A stretch of DNA of 10,178 nt from Bacteroidota bacterium (GTDB taxonomy: Bacteria; Bacteroidota; Rhodothermia; Rhodothermales; Rubricoccaceae): NCBI GenBank assembly GCA_022564455.1, contig JADFLK010000047.1, positions 1-10,178 of the forward strand, read 5' to 3'. Both the position numbers and the translations under genes were made by a program. This document shows, one piece after another, positions 1 to 6,071 of the stretch (position 1 is its first letter; every line of letters begins with the position of its first letter). Under the pieces are notes generated by a model. The model was given only the letters and a program-made list of their open reading frames with translations, did not search any database and was not told the origin of the DNA.

Positions 1-1
1 G

Positions 2-190
2 GCCAACATCGCGGTTTGGGCCTTCCACAACCCGCACTTCGTTATTTGCGAGCAGTCGCTGACGCTTTACGACATCATTGGGCTGGTGGCAGCCGTGCTG
101 CTCTTTCTGATCTACGCGTTGGCGAGTCTAAGAGAACGGGCCAAACTTGCTGTGTTGGACCCACCGCCAGAGTCGAATTTGAGGAAGTAG
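2..190 (+). CDS. C-terminal fragment of an unrecognised membrane protein
   Basis: An open frame enters from the left edge and runs 62 codons to a TAG at 188-190, so only the C-terminus is present. Residues about 23-42 of the fragment (from LTLYDIIGL through LLFLIYAL) form one hydrophobic, probably membrane-spanning segment. It is followed by a positively charged stretch (SLRERAK) and a polar proline-rich tail ending NLRK, which suggests a cytoplasmic C-terminus under the positive-inside rule. I do not recognise the family. It converges on the MOSC gene on the other strand. That the frame is coding is supported by its being open from the edge and by its typical membrane-protein ending; the function is unknown. 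Confidence 0.6.
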   Translation, partial: ANIAVWAFHNPHFVICEQSLTLYDIIGLVAAVLLFLIYALASLRERAKLAVLDPPPESNLRK

Positions 191-214
191 GAGGCTGTAC
201 ATAGTCCTGAAAAT

Positions 215-295
215 CCAAGAATCAAATTCCAAGTACTAATTTCAGCCGGCCACATTGATTGCTTTGGCGCTTGGAAATTGAAATTTGGTGCTTGG
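215..295. repeat. Imperfect inverted repeat between convergent genes
   Basis: CCAAG at 215-219 pairs with CTTGG at 291-295, CAAATT at 223-228 with AATTTG at 282-287, and CCAAG at 229-233 with CTTGG at 270-274. The AT-rich arms stand out from the GC-rich surroundings. The structure lies between the stop of the plus-strand gene (190) and the stop of the MOSC gene (312), where it could act as a two-way terminator or be a dispersed intergenic palindrome. There is no run of T next to the stem, so the terminator role is only a guess. Confidence 0.4.
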
Positions 296-311
296 CTTCC
301 GTCTGCCTCCG

Positions 312-797
312 TTACGACGATTCGATACGCACGGAGTCGCCTATTCGTACAGGCCCTTCCTGAATTATACGTGCGTACCACCGCGCCCAGCCCGGCCGGC
401 GCTCCTCGTCAATACGTTTGAAGACCCCATCCTTGAAGTACGCCGCGATGGTGCTACACGGCGATACGGCCTGGACCAACTGAAGGCGTGGCCCCTCCTC
501 GCCTCCAATCTTGAGCACGGCGTCTGGGATCATCTCCCGCCAGTCAATCCCGGTCAGGGTGAGGTTTTCGCCGACGGCCCCTGGAAATATGGGATGGCCC
601 TCTTCCTGCAGAAGGTGGATTCTCTCCAGCGAATAGATGCAAACAGCCCGTTCCGGCCCACCGTGGATTTTAGAGTGCTGCACAGCGTCGCCCTCCAGGC
701 CGTTTGTTGTTATAAAGGCCTCTGGAACGCCCCCTTTCGGCACGCCGCCACTGGAGATACTAACCTGGAAAATGCGGCCGTTCGTTGGCTTAGGCAT
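312..797 (-). CDS. MOSC domain-containing protein (YiiM-like)
   Basis: A 161-residue cytoplasmic protein that is essentially one MOSC domain, the fold that handles sulfur and molybdenum cofactor in Moco sulfurases and in the YiiM/mARC group. Visible landmarks are the N-terminal strand with PKGGVPEA (20-27), GLEGDAVQHSKIHGGPERAV (33-52), the PGAVGENLTLTGIDW block (72-86) and the conserved cysteine in SPCST (Cys114), the candidate persulfide or cofactor ligand. The length fits stand-alone MOSC proteins. The frame could also begin at a TTG at 809, but I chose the ATG at 797 because the conserved part begins right after it; no Shine-Dalgarno helps decide. It is isolated: convergent with the gene at the left edge and 183 bases from the stop of the DUF5777 gene. 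The substrate cannot be told from sequence; these proteins often detoxify N-hydroxylated compounds or move sulfur. Confidence 0.88.
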   Translation of the reverse strand: MPKPTNGRIFQVSISSGGVPKGGVPEAFITTNGLEGDAVQHSKIHGGPERAVCIYSLERIHLLQEEGHPIFPGAVGENLTLTGIDWREMIPDAVLKIGGEEGPRLQLVQAVSPCSTIAAYFKDGVFKRIDEERRPGWARWYARIIQEGPVRIGDSVRIESS

Positions 798-980
798 GAA
801 TCGTGTCAATCGAAGCAGATGGTGTTGAAGACAACGCTCAACGAAACTTGGTGAAGTTACGCTGACATGCGGGCATTGTCTGAAAACAAGCCAAATGCGG
901 GGGCTCTAGTCCCTTTGCCTGCAACGTACGCGAGATAGGCCGGACAGGAGACGTTGGGAGACGTCCAGCGATCCGTTTTC

Positions 981-1844
981 TTATAGCCCAAACACCCTGT
1001 TCACAGTGAAGCCAAGCCGGATATCTCCGTCAAAGAAGTTATCTGAATTCTGCCCGATGGTCTGCTGTTCGACGGCGTACGGTGAGCCTGACATGAACAA
1101 CTGAAACACGTGTCCGCCGGTGTCGATGGCTAACCCCACCGCCATCGCATTGGCCGTGCCGTCCGAGCGTGGCCCGACAACAGGCACATACTCGGCCAGC
1201 AATGAAAAGTAGGATGACACCTGAACTTGCGCTCCCAACCCAACGGCAAACACGGTGTTTTCAGGGGTCAGGATGCCGTTCGGCGCGCGCTGCACAAACA
1301 CGGTGTTGGCGTGCCCAATCATCGGCGCAACTTGCAGGCTCACGCGGTCTGAAAACCGCCGAGCAATCAGCAGCGCTCCACCATAGCTCATCCGGTCAAC
1401 AAAATCCATCTCCTCGGAACTGACGGTTGTAATGGCCGCATTGCCCGTAACAGCCACCTGCACCGGCATGGAGTCGTTCTGCCGCTGCCGCAAAACCGTA
1501 ATCTTCGAGCGTAGGTCATATTGCCGGTCAAAACGCGACCGCCCCACGCCAACAGACAGCCAGTCGGTCAAGCCAATGTCAATCCCGATCCGGATATTCG
1601 CGGGGCCATCCAGACCGAAAAGGCCTTTCGCGCCGGCGTTAACACGTGCAAAAGCATGATGAATGGTGACGTTGAGATTACGCGCGGGAAGCCCGGTAAC
1701 GGACTGGATCGTGATGATGCTCGGCGCTTTGAACAGATCCTCGACGGGAGGATTCGCATCAGCCCGGACCCGCGGTACCTGCCCCCACGCAGGCATCGCT
1801 AGCAGAAAAAGGGCCAGGAACGGGAATGCTCGTGGATAGACCAT
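981..1844 (-). CDS. DUF5777-type outer-membrane beta-barrel protein
   Basis: A 287-residue exported protein with an N-terminal signal peptide (hydrophobic 8-19, then PAWGQ with likely cleavage near residue 22). Residues about 36-115 carry the family's recognisable start: DLFKAPSIITIQSVTGLP, then HHAFARVN, GLFGLDGPANIRIGIDIGLTD and SVGVGRSRFDRQYD. The rest alternates hydrophobic and polar residues in short strands, as in a barrel, with the C-terminus NRVFGL. The frame extends to a TTG at 1907, but those extra 21 codons lie in the inverted-repeat element at 1853-2023 and precede a good signal peptide, so I chose the ATG at 1844. It follows the YceI and cytochrome genes in the same direction, which suggests a shared envelope function, perhaps electron transfer or small-molecule transport; the actual role of DUF5777 proteins is not known to me. 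Confidence 0.82.
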   Translation of the reverse strand: MVYPRAFPFLALFLLAMPAWGQVPRVRADANPPVEDLFKAPSIITIQSVTGLPARNLNVTIHHAFARVNAGAKGLFGLDGPANIRIGIDIGLTDWLSVGVGRSRFDRQYDLRSKITVLRQRQNDSMPVQVAVTGNAAITTVSSEEMDFVDRMSYGGALLIARRFSDRVSLQVAPMIGHANTVFVQRAPNGILTPENTVFAVGLGAQVQVSSYFSLLAEYVPVVGPRSDGTANAMAVGLAIDTGGHVFQLFMSGSPYAVEQQTIGQNSDNFFDGDIRLGFTVNRVFGL

Positions 1845-1852
1845 ATCGATAC

Positions 1853-2023
1853 CTAGGAGTCTGTCGGATTTAGGGGTTAGTGAAGAGGCGAGTGGGGAAT
1901 CGAGCAAATTCCGCCGGTCTTTTGGAGAGCCCCGCAGTACTGCGGGATAACGAAAAAGAGCGAGAAAATGGGCCGATCGAACGCCGCCGTAGTAGAATCA
2001 TCATAAACCCGACAGGCTCCTAG
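1853..2023. mobile_element. MITE-like inverted-repeat element, long copy
   Basis: The left end (CTAGGAGTCTGTCGGATTT, from 1853) and the right end (AAACCCGACAGGCTCCTAG, to 2023) are inverted copies of each other. CTAG at each edge may be a palindromic target duplication or part of the terminal repeat. The right 42 bases, read on the minus strand, match 35 of 42 positions at the left of the short copy (5080-5138), and the last 17 or so bases also match the other end of that copy. The interior holds a perfect palindrome but no open frame of useful length, so this is a non-autonomous element, probably an internal deletion of an insertion sequence not present here. It fills the gap between the YceI and DUF5777 genes. 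Confidence 0.7.
1931..1946. repeat. Perfect 16-bp palindrome inside the long element
   Basis: CCCGCAGTACTGCGGG reads the same on both strands. It lies in the interior that the short element copy lacks. It could form an 8-bp cruciform or RNA hairpin, or bind a dimeric protein. No T-run follows on either strand. Confidence 0.6.
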
Positions 2024-2568
2024 CGGCGCGAAAGGAGTGCATTAATGTGGATTCCCTGTACCTCGTTCACCCGCACTATCAGAAGCCGAGGAGGCTCGAT
2101 ATTGTAGTCGTGGAGGTTGATGTTCCAGTCGGCAATCATGCGAATCTGGCTACCCGTTTTCTCCAGCGTTCCCGATACAGTCATCGTACGGCTCACACCG
2201 TGGATTTTGAACGTGCCCTGTACCCGCACTCGTTGCGCGCCTAAAGCTTCGGGGTCAAATGGCGTGAGGAGGCGTCCGGTAAACTCGGCAAACGGATAGT
2301 CGTCGGTCTCCAGGGCTTCTCGCATATCCCGATCGCGCCTTCCGATACCGGTACGCAGGGTCTCCAAATCGACAAAAAAGTCGACGGTGCGGTTCTCCAG
2401 GTCAATTTCCCCGGACAGGTAGTCTGACGTGCCCGTAAACGTGTGCAGCGGTACACGCGAGGTGAATTCGACTGTCCCCCGCTGCGTCCCATATTTCTGT
2501 GCCTGAGCAGGCATCAGAACAACCGAGAGGGAAACGAGAAGGAATCCTGTAAATCGGGTCAAATACAT
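2020..2568 (-). CDS. YceI family secreted protein
   Basis: A 182-residue exported protein with a signal peptide (hydrophobic 8-20, then PAQAQ with cleavage near 24) and one YceI/lipocalin-like barrel. Family signs are the opening strand GTVEFTSRVPLHTFTG, the GEIDLENRTVDFFVDLETLRTG segment, the hallmark RRDRDMREALETDDYPFAEFTG (77-98), and the later VRVQGTFKIHGVSRTMTVSGT. YceI proteins bind polyisoprenoids or amphiphiles in the periplasm. The frame extends to a GTG at 2616 inside the preceding gene; the ATG at 2568 gives a proper signal peptide and a 13-base gap from the cytochrome stop, so I prefer it. It is probably co-transcribed with that cytochrome gene. Its TAG stop (2020-2022) falls in the CTAG at the right edge of the inverted-repeat element. 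Confidence 0.92.
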   Translation of the reverse strand: MYLTRFTGFLLVSLSVVLMPAQAQKYGTQRGTVEFTSRVPLHTFTGTSDYLSGEIDLENRTVDFFVDLETLRTGIGRRDRDMREALETDDYPFAEFTGRLLTPFDPEALGAQRVRVQGTFKIHGVSRTMTVSGTLEKTGSQIRMIADWNINLHDYNIEPPRLLIVRVNEVQGIHINALLSRR

Positions 2569-2581
2569 AGCGATGGGGATA

Positions 2582-3010
2582 TTAGTTGTCGCGAGCGCCT
2601 TGATTGATCCACGCACGAATCAGGCCAATTTGATCTGCCGTGAGCGGCGTTCGACCGAACGGCATCCGGACTCCGAACTCGGGGATACCGCTGATTTTGT
2701 CAATGATCGGGCTGCTGTCAGCGTTGAACGGCTGAATCACGAGTTCGCCGTATTGGAGGCCGACGCTGGAAGTGGCCTCCGCGTAGCTCCCAAGTCGAAC
2801 CCCGTTTGTACCTGAGCCCGCATGGCATCCGGATAATGCACAATTCTGGGCCAGAATTGGGAAAATGTCGCTTGAGAACAAAACCGTCTCAGTCGGCTCA
2901 ACGATATCGGGTGGACCAACCACAGTGCTTCGGCATCCAGCAATGGCCAGGAACAGGAACAGAATCGGAAGGCCTCTATTCGAATGGACGGAGGTATTGC
3001 CGAGTATCAT
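2582..3010 (-). CDS. Small c-type cytochrome lipoprotein with CX4CH haem motif
   Basis: A 142-residue lipoprotein: hydrophobic 13-24, then a lipobox with Cys26 (IAGC), followed by a Pro/Glu-rich linker to about 42. The rest resembles the short cytochrome c domain common in Bacteroidota and Planctomycetes: FSSDIFPILAQNC, then CALSGCH at 57-63, a middle part with LGSY, and the typical ending RMPFGRTPLTADQIGLIRAWINQGA (115-139), in which Met116 is a plausible sixth iron ligand. The haem site has four residues between the cysteines rather than two. A c-type domain at the outer or periplasmic face suggests electron transfer, with the YceI and DUF5777 proteins as partners. The start at ATG 3010 is the only one that keeps the lipoprotein signal in a usual place. 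Confidence 0.82.
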   Translation of the reverse strand: MILGNTSVHSNRGLPILFLFLAIAGCRSTVVGPPDIVEPTETVLFSSDIFPILAQNCALSGCHAGSGTNGVRLGSYAEATSSVGLQYGELVIQPFNADSSPIIDKISGIPEFGVRMPFGRTPLTADQIGLIRAWINQGARDN

Positions 3011-3057
3011 CTACTAAGTTGCCATCAGGCAGTGTGCTTTCATAAAGTATTCTGTTT

Positions 3058-3090
3058 GCTCCGCCTAGTATACGGAAGAGCACTCGGAGC
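3058..3090 (-). promoter_or_regulatory. Intergenic region with short inverted repeat and a -10-like sequence
   Basis: GCTCCG at 3058-3063 and CGGAGC at 3085-3090 can pair as a 6-bp stem with a long loop. Read on the minus strand, TATACT lies within the loop (3069-3074), but nothing close to a -35 box stands at the right distance. It sits between the barrel gene stop (3112) and the cytochrome start (3010), so it could be a weak terminator or the promoter of the cytochrome operon. Support is slight. Confidence 0.2.
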
Positions 3091-3111
3091 ATCAGGGCAT
3101 TCCGAATCCCC

Positions 3112-4068
3112 CTAGAACTTTCGCTCCAGCCCTACAAAGATCTGGCTACCTCCCAGCGCATTTTGGGCATGCAAAGCGCCAAAAGTCTGAACGCTCAATC
3201 CAAAATCCAGCGGTCCGTAAACGGTAACGCCAGCCCCAACGAGGATGTACCGCTGCAACTCAAACCCTTCCGGGAGGATGACGGTAACCCCCTCGGGCGG
3301 CACTGGGGCCGAAACCGACCAGTGTGCATCAACGAGGCCCTGGAAGAGAAACGGGCCGAGTGTAACACCCCCCGCTGCGCTAAAGAGAAACTCGTCGCCA
3401 TAGTTGCGGCGGGCATCCTCGTCGGCGAGGCACGCATGGCCATCCGCATCTACCAGGTCATTCATACAAACCGTCGCTGCCGAGAACCCGAAGGAGCTTG
3501 TGCGGCGGCGGTAGCCAAGGCCTGCCTGGACGTAGGCGGGTAACGGCCAGAGGCTTCGCCCGATGTTTAGCGTCGCCTGGAGATCCAACTGGCCGGGCCC
3601 AACCGCCGGGTCGTAGTTCCGTGTGTACCCCATCGGTATGCCCACGCCGAAATTTGCGGCCAACACCGTTGGGCCGTCCGGCGAAAGCCCGAGTGCGGGG
3701 CCGATGTCGTACCGGGCGCCGACGATGGCCGTACCCCAGGCAAACGACTCCCGCTCAAAGGTCGGCCCGAACATCTCGTCGGTTATATAGATCCGCTTGT
3801 AGGGCACCGACGCAGCAAGTGTTAGCTGGCTCGTTACGCCGAACTCACCGTAGAGGTACGTACTTCGGTCGCGGAAGGAGCCGTTGGTGGTCTCGTTGTA
3901 GGGGACGACGGTTCCGTCGGCGTCGTACCGTGAACTCGCTGCTGCAAAACTCTGTGAGATCTTGACGTAGGCGTGCCCCGCTTCCTGCGTCCAAGCCTGA
4001 GCTCCGGCGGATGGTATGCTCCAAAGCAGGAGTACCATCATACATGGAAAGAGCAAGAGCCGACTCAT
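3112..4068 (-). CDS. Outer-membrane beta-barrel protein
   Basis: A 318-residue exported protein. The signal peptide covers residues 1 to about 23 (SRLLLF, a hydrophobic core, then PSAGAQAW). After it come many short amphipathic strands, for example AYVKISQSF, STYLYGEFGVTSQLTLAASVPYKRIY, AIVGARYDIG, TVLAANFGVGIPMGY, QLDLQATLNIGRS and YVQAGLGYR, and the protein ends FVGLERKF with the terminal Phe typical of barrels inserted by the BAM machinery. This pattern resembles MetA-pathway/transporter-type barrels, but I cannot assign a substrate. Two cysteines at about 201 and 213 (TVCMND, HACLAD) may form a disulfide in a loop. A TTG at 4107 would extend the frame by 13 codons into the DUF547 gene; the ATG at 4068 lies 4 bases after the DUF547 stop and starts the signal peptide, so it is preferred and indicates tight co-transcription. 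Confidence 0.8.
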   Translation of the reverse strand: MSRLLLFPCMMVLLLWSIPSAGAQAWTQEAGHAYVKISQSFAAASSRYDADGTVVPYNETTNGSFRDRSTYLYGEFGVTSQLTLAASVPYKRIYITDEMFGPTFERESFAWGTAIVGARYDIGPALGLSPDGPTVLAANFGVGIPMGYTRNYDPAVGPGQLDLQATLNIGRSLWPLPAYVQAGLGYRRRTSSFGFSAATVCMNDLVDADGHACLADEDARRNYGDEFLFSAAGGVTLGPFLFQGLVDAHWSVSAPVPPEGVTVILPEGFELQRYILVGAGVTVYGPLDFGLSVQTFGALHAQNALGGSQIFVGLERKF

Positions 4069-4072
4069 GCTA

Positions 4073-4990
4073 TCAGTTGGCTCGGTTGACGGTCCAGTCG
4101 TAGGCAAACCTATACGTTTGCTCTCCGGCCACCACCGCTCGAATTCCAGCAGTGTCGTTTCCCTGAAAAACGGATTGAATGGTTCCGAAGCTCGGCCGCG
4201 TCGGGCTCATGACGGCCAGGAAATAGTCGCCGACGGGAACGCCCGTGGCATCGAAGTCCTCACCAAACCAATCGATCAAACTTGAAATGGTAAGCGAAGC
4301 TCCATCGGCGTTTGCCAGCTTGGGGCTGTCGGCGAAATCGGACAGAGCAGCATCGAGCTGGGTGGAAACAACGGCCGCCCGAAAGGCCTCTTGCCGCAGT
4401 TTAGGGCACGACACGGCCGCGCAGTTGAGCCCGACGTGGATGCGCGGATCGAGTTCGTTGGGGCGCATGGCGATGAGCCCGGTCGGAAGGGATTGGCCAT
4501 CCACGGTATCCTTCATTCGCAGGATGCCGTTTTCAAGCTGGTTCAGCGTCATATTGAAGCCGGCTATGCGAAACGGGGTACTGAAAAAGTCATCGAACCG
4601 CCCCTCCGTCTCGATGTTGATCAGCCCCGGCGCGTCGAGGATGTTCTTGAGCATCCTCACGTTGTAGGCGTTCATAAAGAAGGCCAGCTTCTCCGCGTCG
4701 GACGACAGACGGGCCGGATCGAACTGCTCTACGGCCGCAAGCACGCTATCGAACTCGGCCTGAAACTCAGCACTCAGACGTACATAATCTACCAGGCCGC
4801 CTGGCGTAACCACTGCCTGCACGATGCGCGTCAGTGTGGCCTCGTAATCGGCCGCAGGAGGTACAGCCGGAGCATCGGGAGGGGGACCGGCATCGGGAGC
4901 TACCGTGCAGGCAGCGAGTGTCAGGGCAAGGACGAGAGGCAGAGTCATTCTCAGCAGAGTTTTTCTCGGTGGCATTGGCCTCGGTGGCAT
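4073..4990 (-). CDS. DUF547 domain-containing lipoprotein
   Basis: A 305-residue lipoprotein: arginine-rich start, hydrophobic 15-27, lipobox LAAC with Cys28, then a Pro/Ala-rich linker to about 47. The DUF547 signatures follow in order: GGLVDYVRL (64-72), KLAFFMNAYNVRML (101-114), the LNQLENGILR segment (149-158) and the hallmark DPRIHVGLNCAAVSCPKL (181-198) with paired cysteines 190 and 195. The biochemical role of DUF547 is unknown; the N/H/C pattern suggests a papain-like or transglutaminase-like fold, which is inference. Several starts are possible. GTG 5023 precedes an unlikely repeat-derived peptide, and ATGs at 4990 and 4975 were made by a tandem duplication; either gives a proper lipoprotein signal. 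I chose 4990 without support from a Shine-Dalgarno. The barrel gene starts 4 bases downstream. Confidence 0.85.
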   Translation of the reverse strand: MPPRPMPPRKTLLRMTLPLVLALTLAACTVAPDAGPPPDAPAVPPAADYEATLTRIVQAVVTPGGLVDYVRLSAEFQAEFDSVLAAVEQFDPARLSSDAEKLAFFMNAYNVRMLKNILDAPGLINIETEGRFDDFFSTPFRIAGFNMTLNQLENGILRMKDTVDGQSLPTGLIAMRPNELDPRIHVGLNCAAVSCPKLRQEAFRAAVVSTQLDAALSDFADSPKLANADGASLTISSLIDWFGEDFDATGVPVGDYFLAVMSPTRPSFGTIQSVFQGNDTAGIRAVVAGEQTYRFAYDWTVNRAN

Positions 4991-5021
4991 TGACACTGTG
5001 ATAGTCGACACTGTGATAGCC
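4966..5021. repeat. Two adjacent 15-bp tandem duplications at the DUF547 start
   Basis: TCGGTGGCATTGGCC at 4966-4980 is followed by a second copy beginning at 4981, and GACACTGTGATAGTC at 4992-5006 by GACACTGTGATAGCC at 5007-5021 (14 of 15 identical). Both have a 15-bp period and so keep the reading frame. The first pair duplicates the ATG start codon of the DUF547 gene. Confidence 0.75.
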
Positions 5022-5079
5022 ACTTAATGTAATCGGCCCCTGTGATACTGACGAGGCAAAAAACTAAGCACCGCCGAAT

Positions 5080-5138
5080 CAAGGAGTCTATCGGGTTCAG
5101 GATGATTCTACTGCGGCGGCAAACCGACAGACTCCTTG
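5080..5138. mobile_element. MITE-like inverted-repeat element, short copy
   Basis: CAAGGAGTCTATCGGGTT (5080-5097) and AAACCGACAGACTCCTTG (5121-5138) are inverted repeats with two mismatches. The core between them, 5098-5120, includes GATGATTCTACTGCGGCGG, which is also found in the long copy at 1853-2023. The element lies 51 bases past the DUF1573 stop and 89 bases ahead of the DUF547 start. In RNA it would make a hairpin of about 18 bp with a 23-base loop and might stop or slow transcription, although no T-run follows. No direct target duplication is visible: the outermost bases are complementary rather than repeated. Confidence 0.7.
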
Positions 5139-5189
5139 CCGAAGGCGCCCATTTTAAAGGGTACAGCTACCCAAGACCTCACGCATGCA

Positions 5190-5960
5190 TCACTGCGTGT
5201 TCGCTGATTGCGTATCGGACGCCTGGTCTTCGGTAAGCAGCCGGCCGCGAAGGCGGAGCGATTTGATAGGCTGGTCGGCATCGTCGGTGGATAGCACGAT
5301 GGCCACATCCAGTTCACCTCGGTGGCCTAATACAGCTTCCGGGCGCTCTACAGACACCTCAATGTTGACGATCTCACCTGGGAAGATGAGGCGATTCGGA
5401 AAGACGACTTCGACAACGTCGCTAAACACTCGCACCTCGCTAATCGTCAGTGGGTGCTCGCTTGTGTTCTGCATACGGAAGGTGTGTATCGCGCGATCAC
5501 CCGCATGCAAATCGTCGAACGTGTGGGTATCGGCATCGAACACTACGCCGCCCTGAACCGCCCCGTTATGGATGTTGACGGAAATGACCGTGCCGGTTAT
5601 CCGAAGTGTCGTGTAGCTGTTGGCTGTGCCGCCTGCCTGCACGGAAATCGTTTTGTTAAAATCACCCGGCCGTCCTTCCGAGTTGTACTCCACTGTGATT
5701 TCCCCCATCTCGTTGGGGGGTACCGGCTCGGTGGAGTAGGACGGCGCCGTGCATCCGCACGAGGGTTGAACGCGCGTTATGGTTACGGGCTCGTCGCCGG
5801 TGTTGGTAAACCGGAAGGTGTACGTCGGCTTCTCGCCCTCCGTGATAGAGCCAAAGTCGTGCGACTCGGTCTCGAAGGTGAGAACACCCTGGGCTTGCAC
5901 GGCGTGCACGGCTGCGAACGCCAATACAAGGAGGAGGAAGTGGGGAGTGCGATGCATCAT
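5190..5960 (-). CDS. Secreted DUF1573 protein with two Ig-like domains
   Basis: A 256-residue exported protein with a signal peptide (hydrophobic 8-21, AVQAQ, cleavage near 24). Residues about 28-125 are a clear DUF1573 domain: FETESHDFGSITEGEKPTY, FRFTNTGDEPVTITRVQPSCGC with Cys68 and Cys70, VPPNEMGEITVEYNSEGRPG and the closing strand LRITGTV. Residues about 138-241 repeat the same layout (HTFDDLHAGDRAIHTFRMQNTSEHPLTISEV, FPGEIVNIEVSV, LRLRGRL) without the CGC motif, so it is a second, diverged Ig-like unit. The tail is Gln/Asp/Ser-rich. DUF1573 proteins are periplasmic or surface proteins of unclear function, abundant in Bacteroidota. The frame extends to a TTG at 5972; ATG 5960 (or the adjacent ATG 5957) is better. 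It lies 111 bases downstream of the E1 gene in the same direction, so read-through from there is possible. Confidence 0.88.
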   Translation of the reverse strand: MMHRTPHFLLLVLAFAAVHAVQAQGVLTFETESHDFGSITEGEKPTYTFRFTNTGDEPVTITRVQPSCGCTAPSYSTEPVPPNEMGEITVEYNSEGRPGDFNKTISVQAGGTANSYTTLRITGTVISVNIHNGAVQGGVVFDADTHTFDDLHAGDRAIHTFRMQNTSEHPLTISEVRVFSDVVEVVFPNRLIFPGEIVNIEVSVERPEAVLGHRGELDVAIVLSTDDADQPIKSLRLRGRLLTEDQASDTQSANTQ

Positions 5961-6015
5961 GGTACTCGTCAATCAGGTTGTGGATATCAGGCTGTGGAGT
6001 CGGCTGACAGGCGAT

Positions 6016-6053
6016 GCCATATCGGCAGTCGCCACGACGTTCCTTCATATGGC
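6016..6053 (-). other. Short inverted repeat ahead of the DUF1573 gene
   Basis: GCCATAT at 6016-6022 and ATATGGC at 6047-6053 form a perfect 7-bp inverted repeat with a 24-base loop, between the E1 stop (6072) and the DUF1573 start (5960). It could be a weak attenuating hairpin or a binding site. There is no T-run and no other support. Confidence 0.22.
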
Positions 6054-6071
6054 GGCTTCAATACGGTGACT

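Noticed and set aside
285..854. Plus-strand frame of 189 codons
   Set aside because: It is opposite the MOSC gene, whose conserved blocks are unmistakable.
940..980. Possible terminator hairpin past the DUF5777 stop (repeated GAGACGT)
   Set aside because: The GAGACGT units are direct repeats, not inverted, and only 4 bp could pair; no T-run.
1845..1907. TTG-initiated 21-codon extension of the DUF5777 protein
   Set aside because: It is encoded mostly by the end of the inverted-repeat element and precedes a complete signal peptide.
2569..2616. GTG-initiated 16-codon extension of the YceI protein
   Set aside because: It overlaps the end of the cytochrome gene and would bury the signal peptide.
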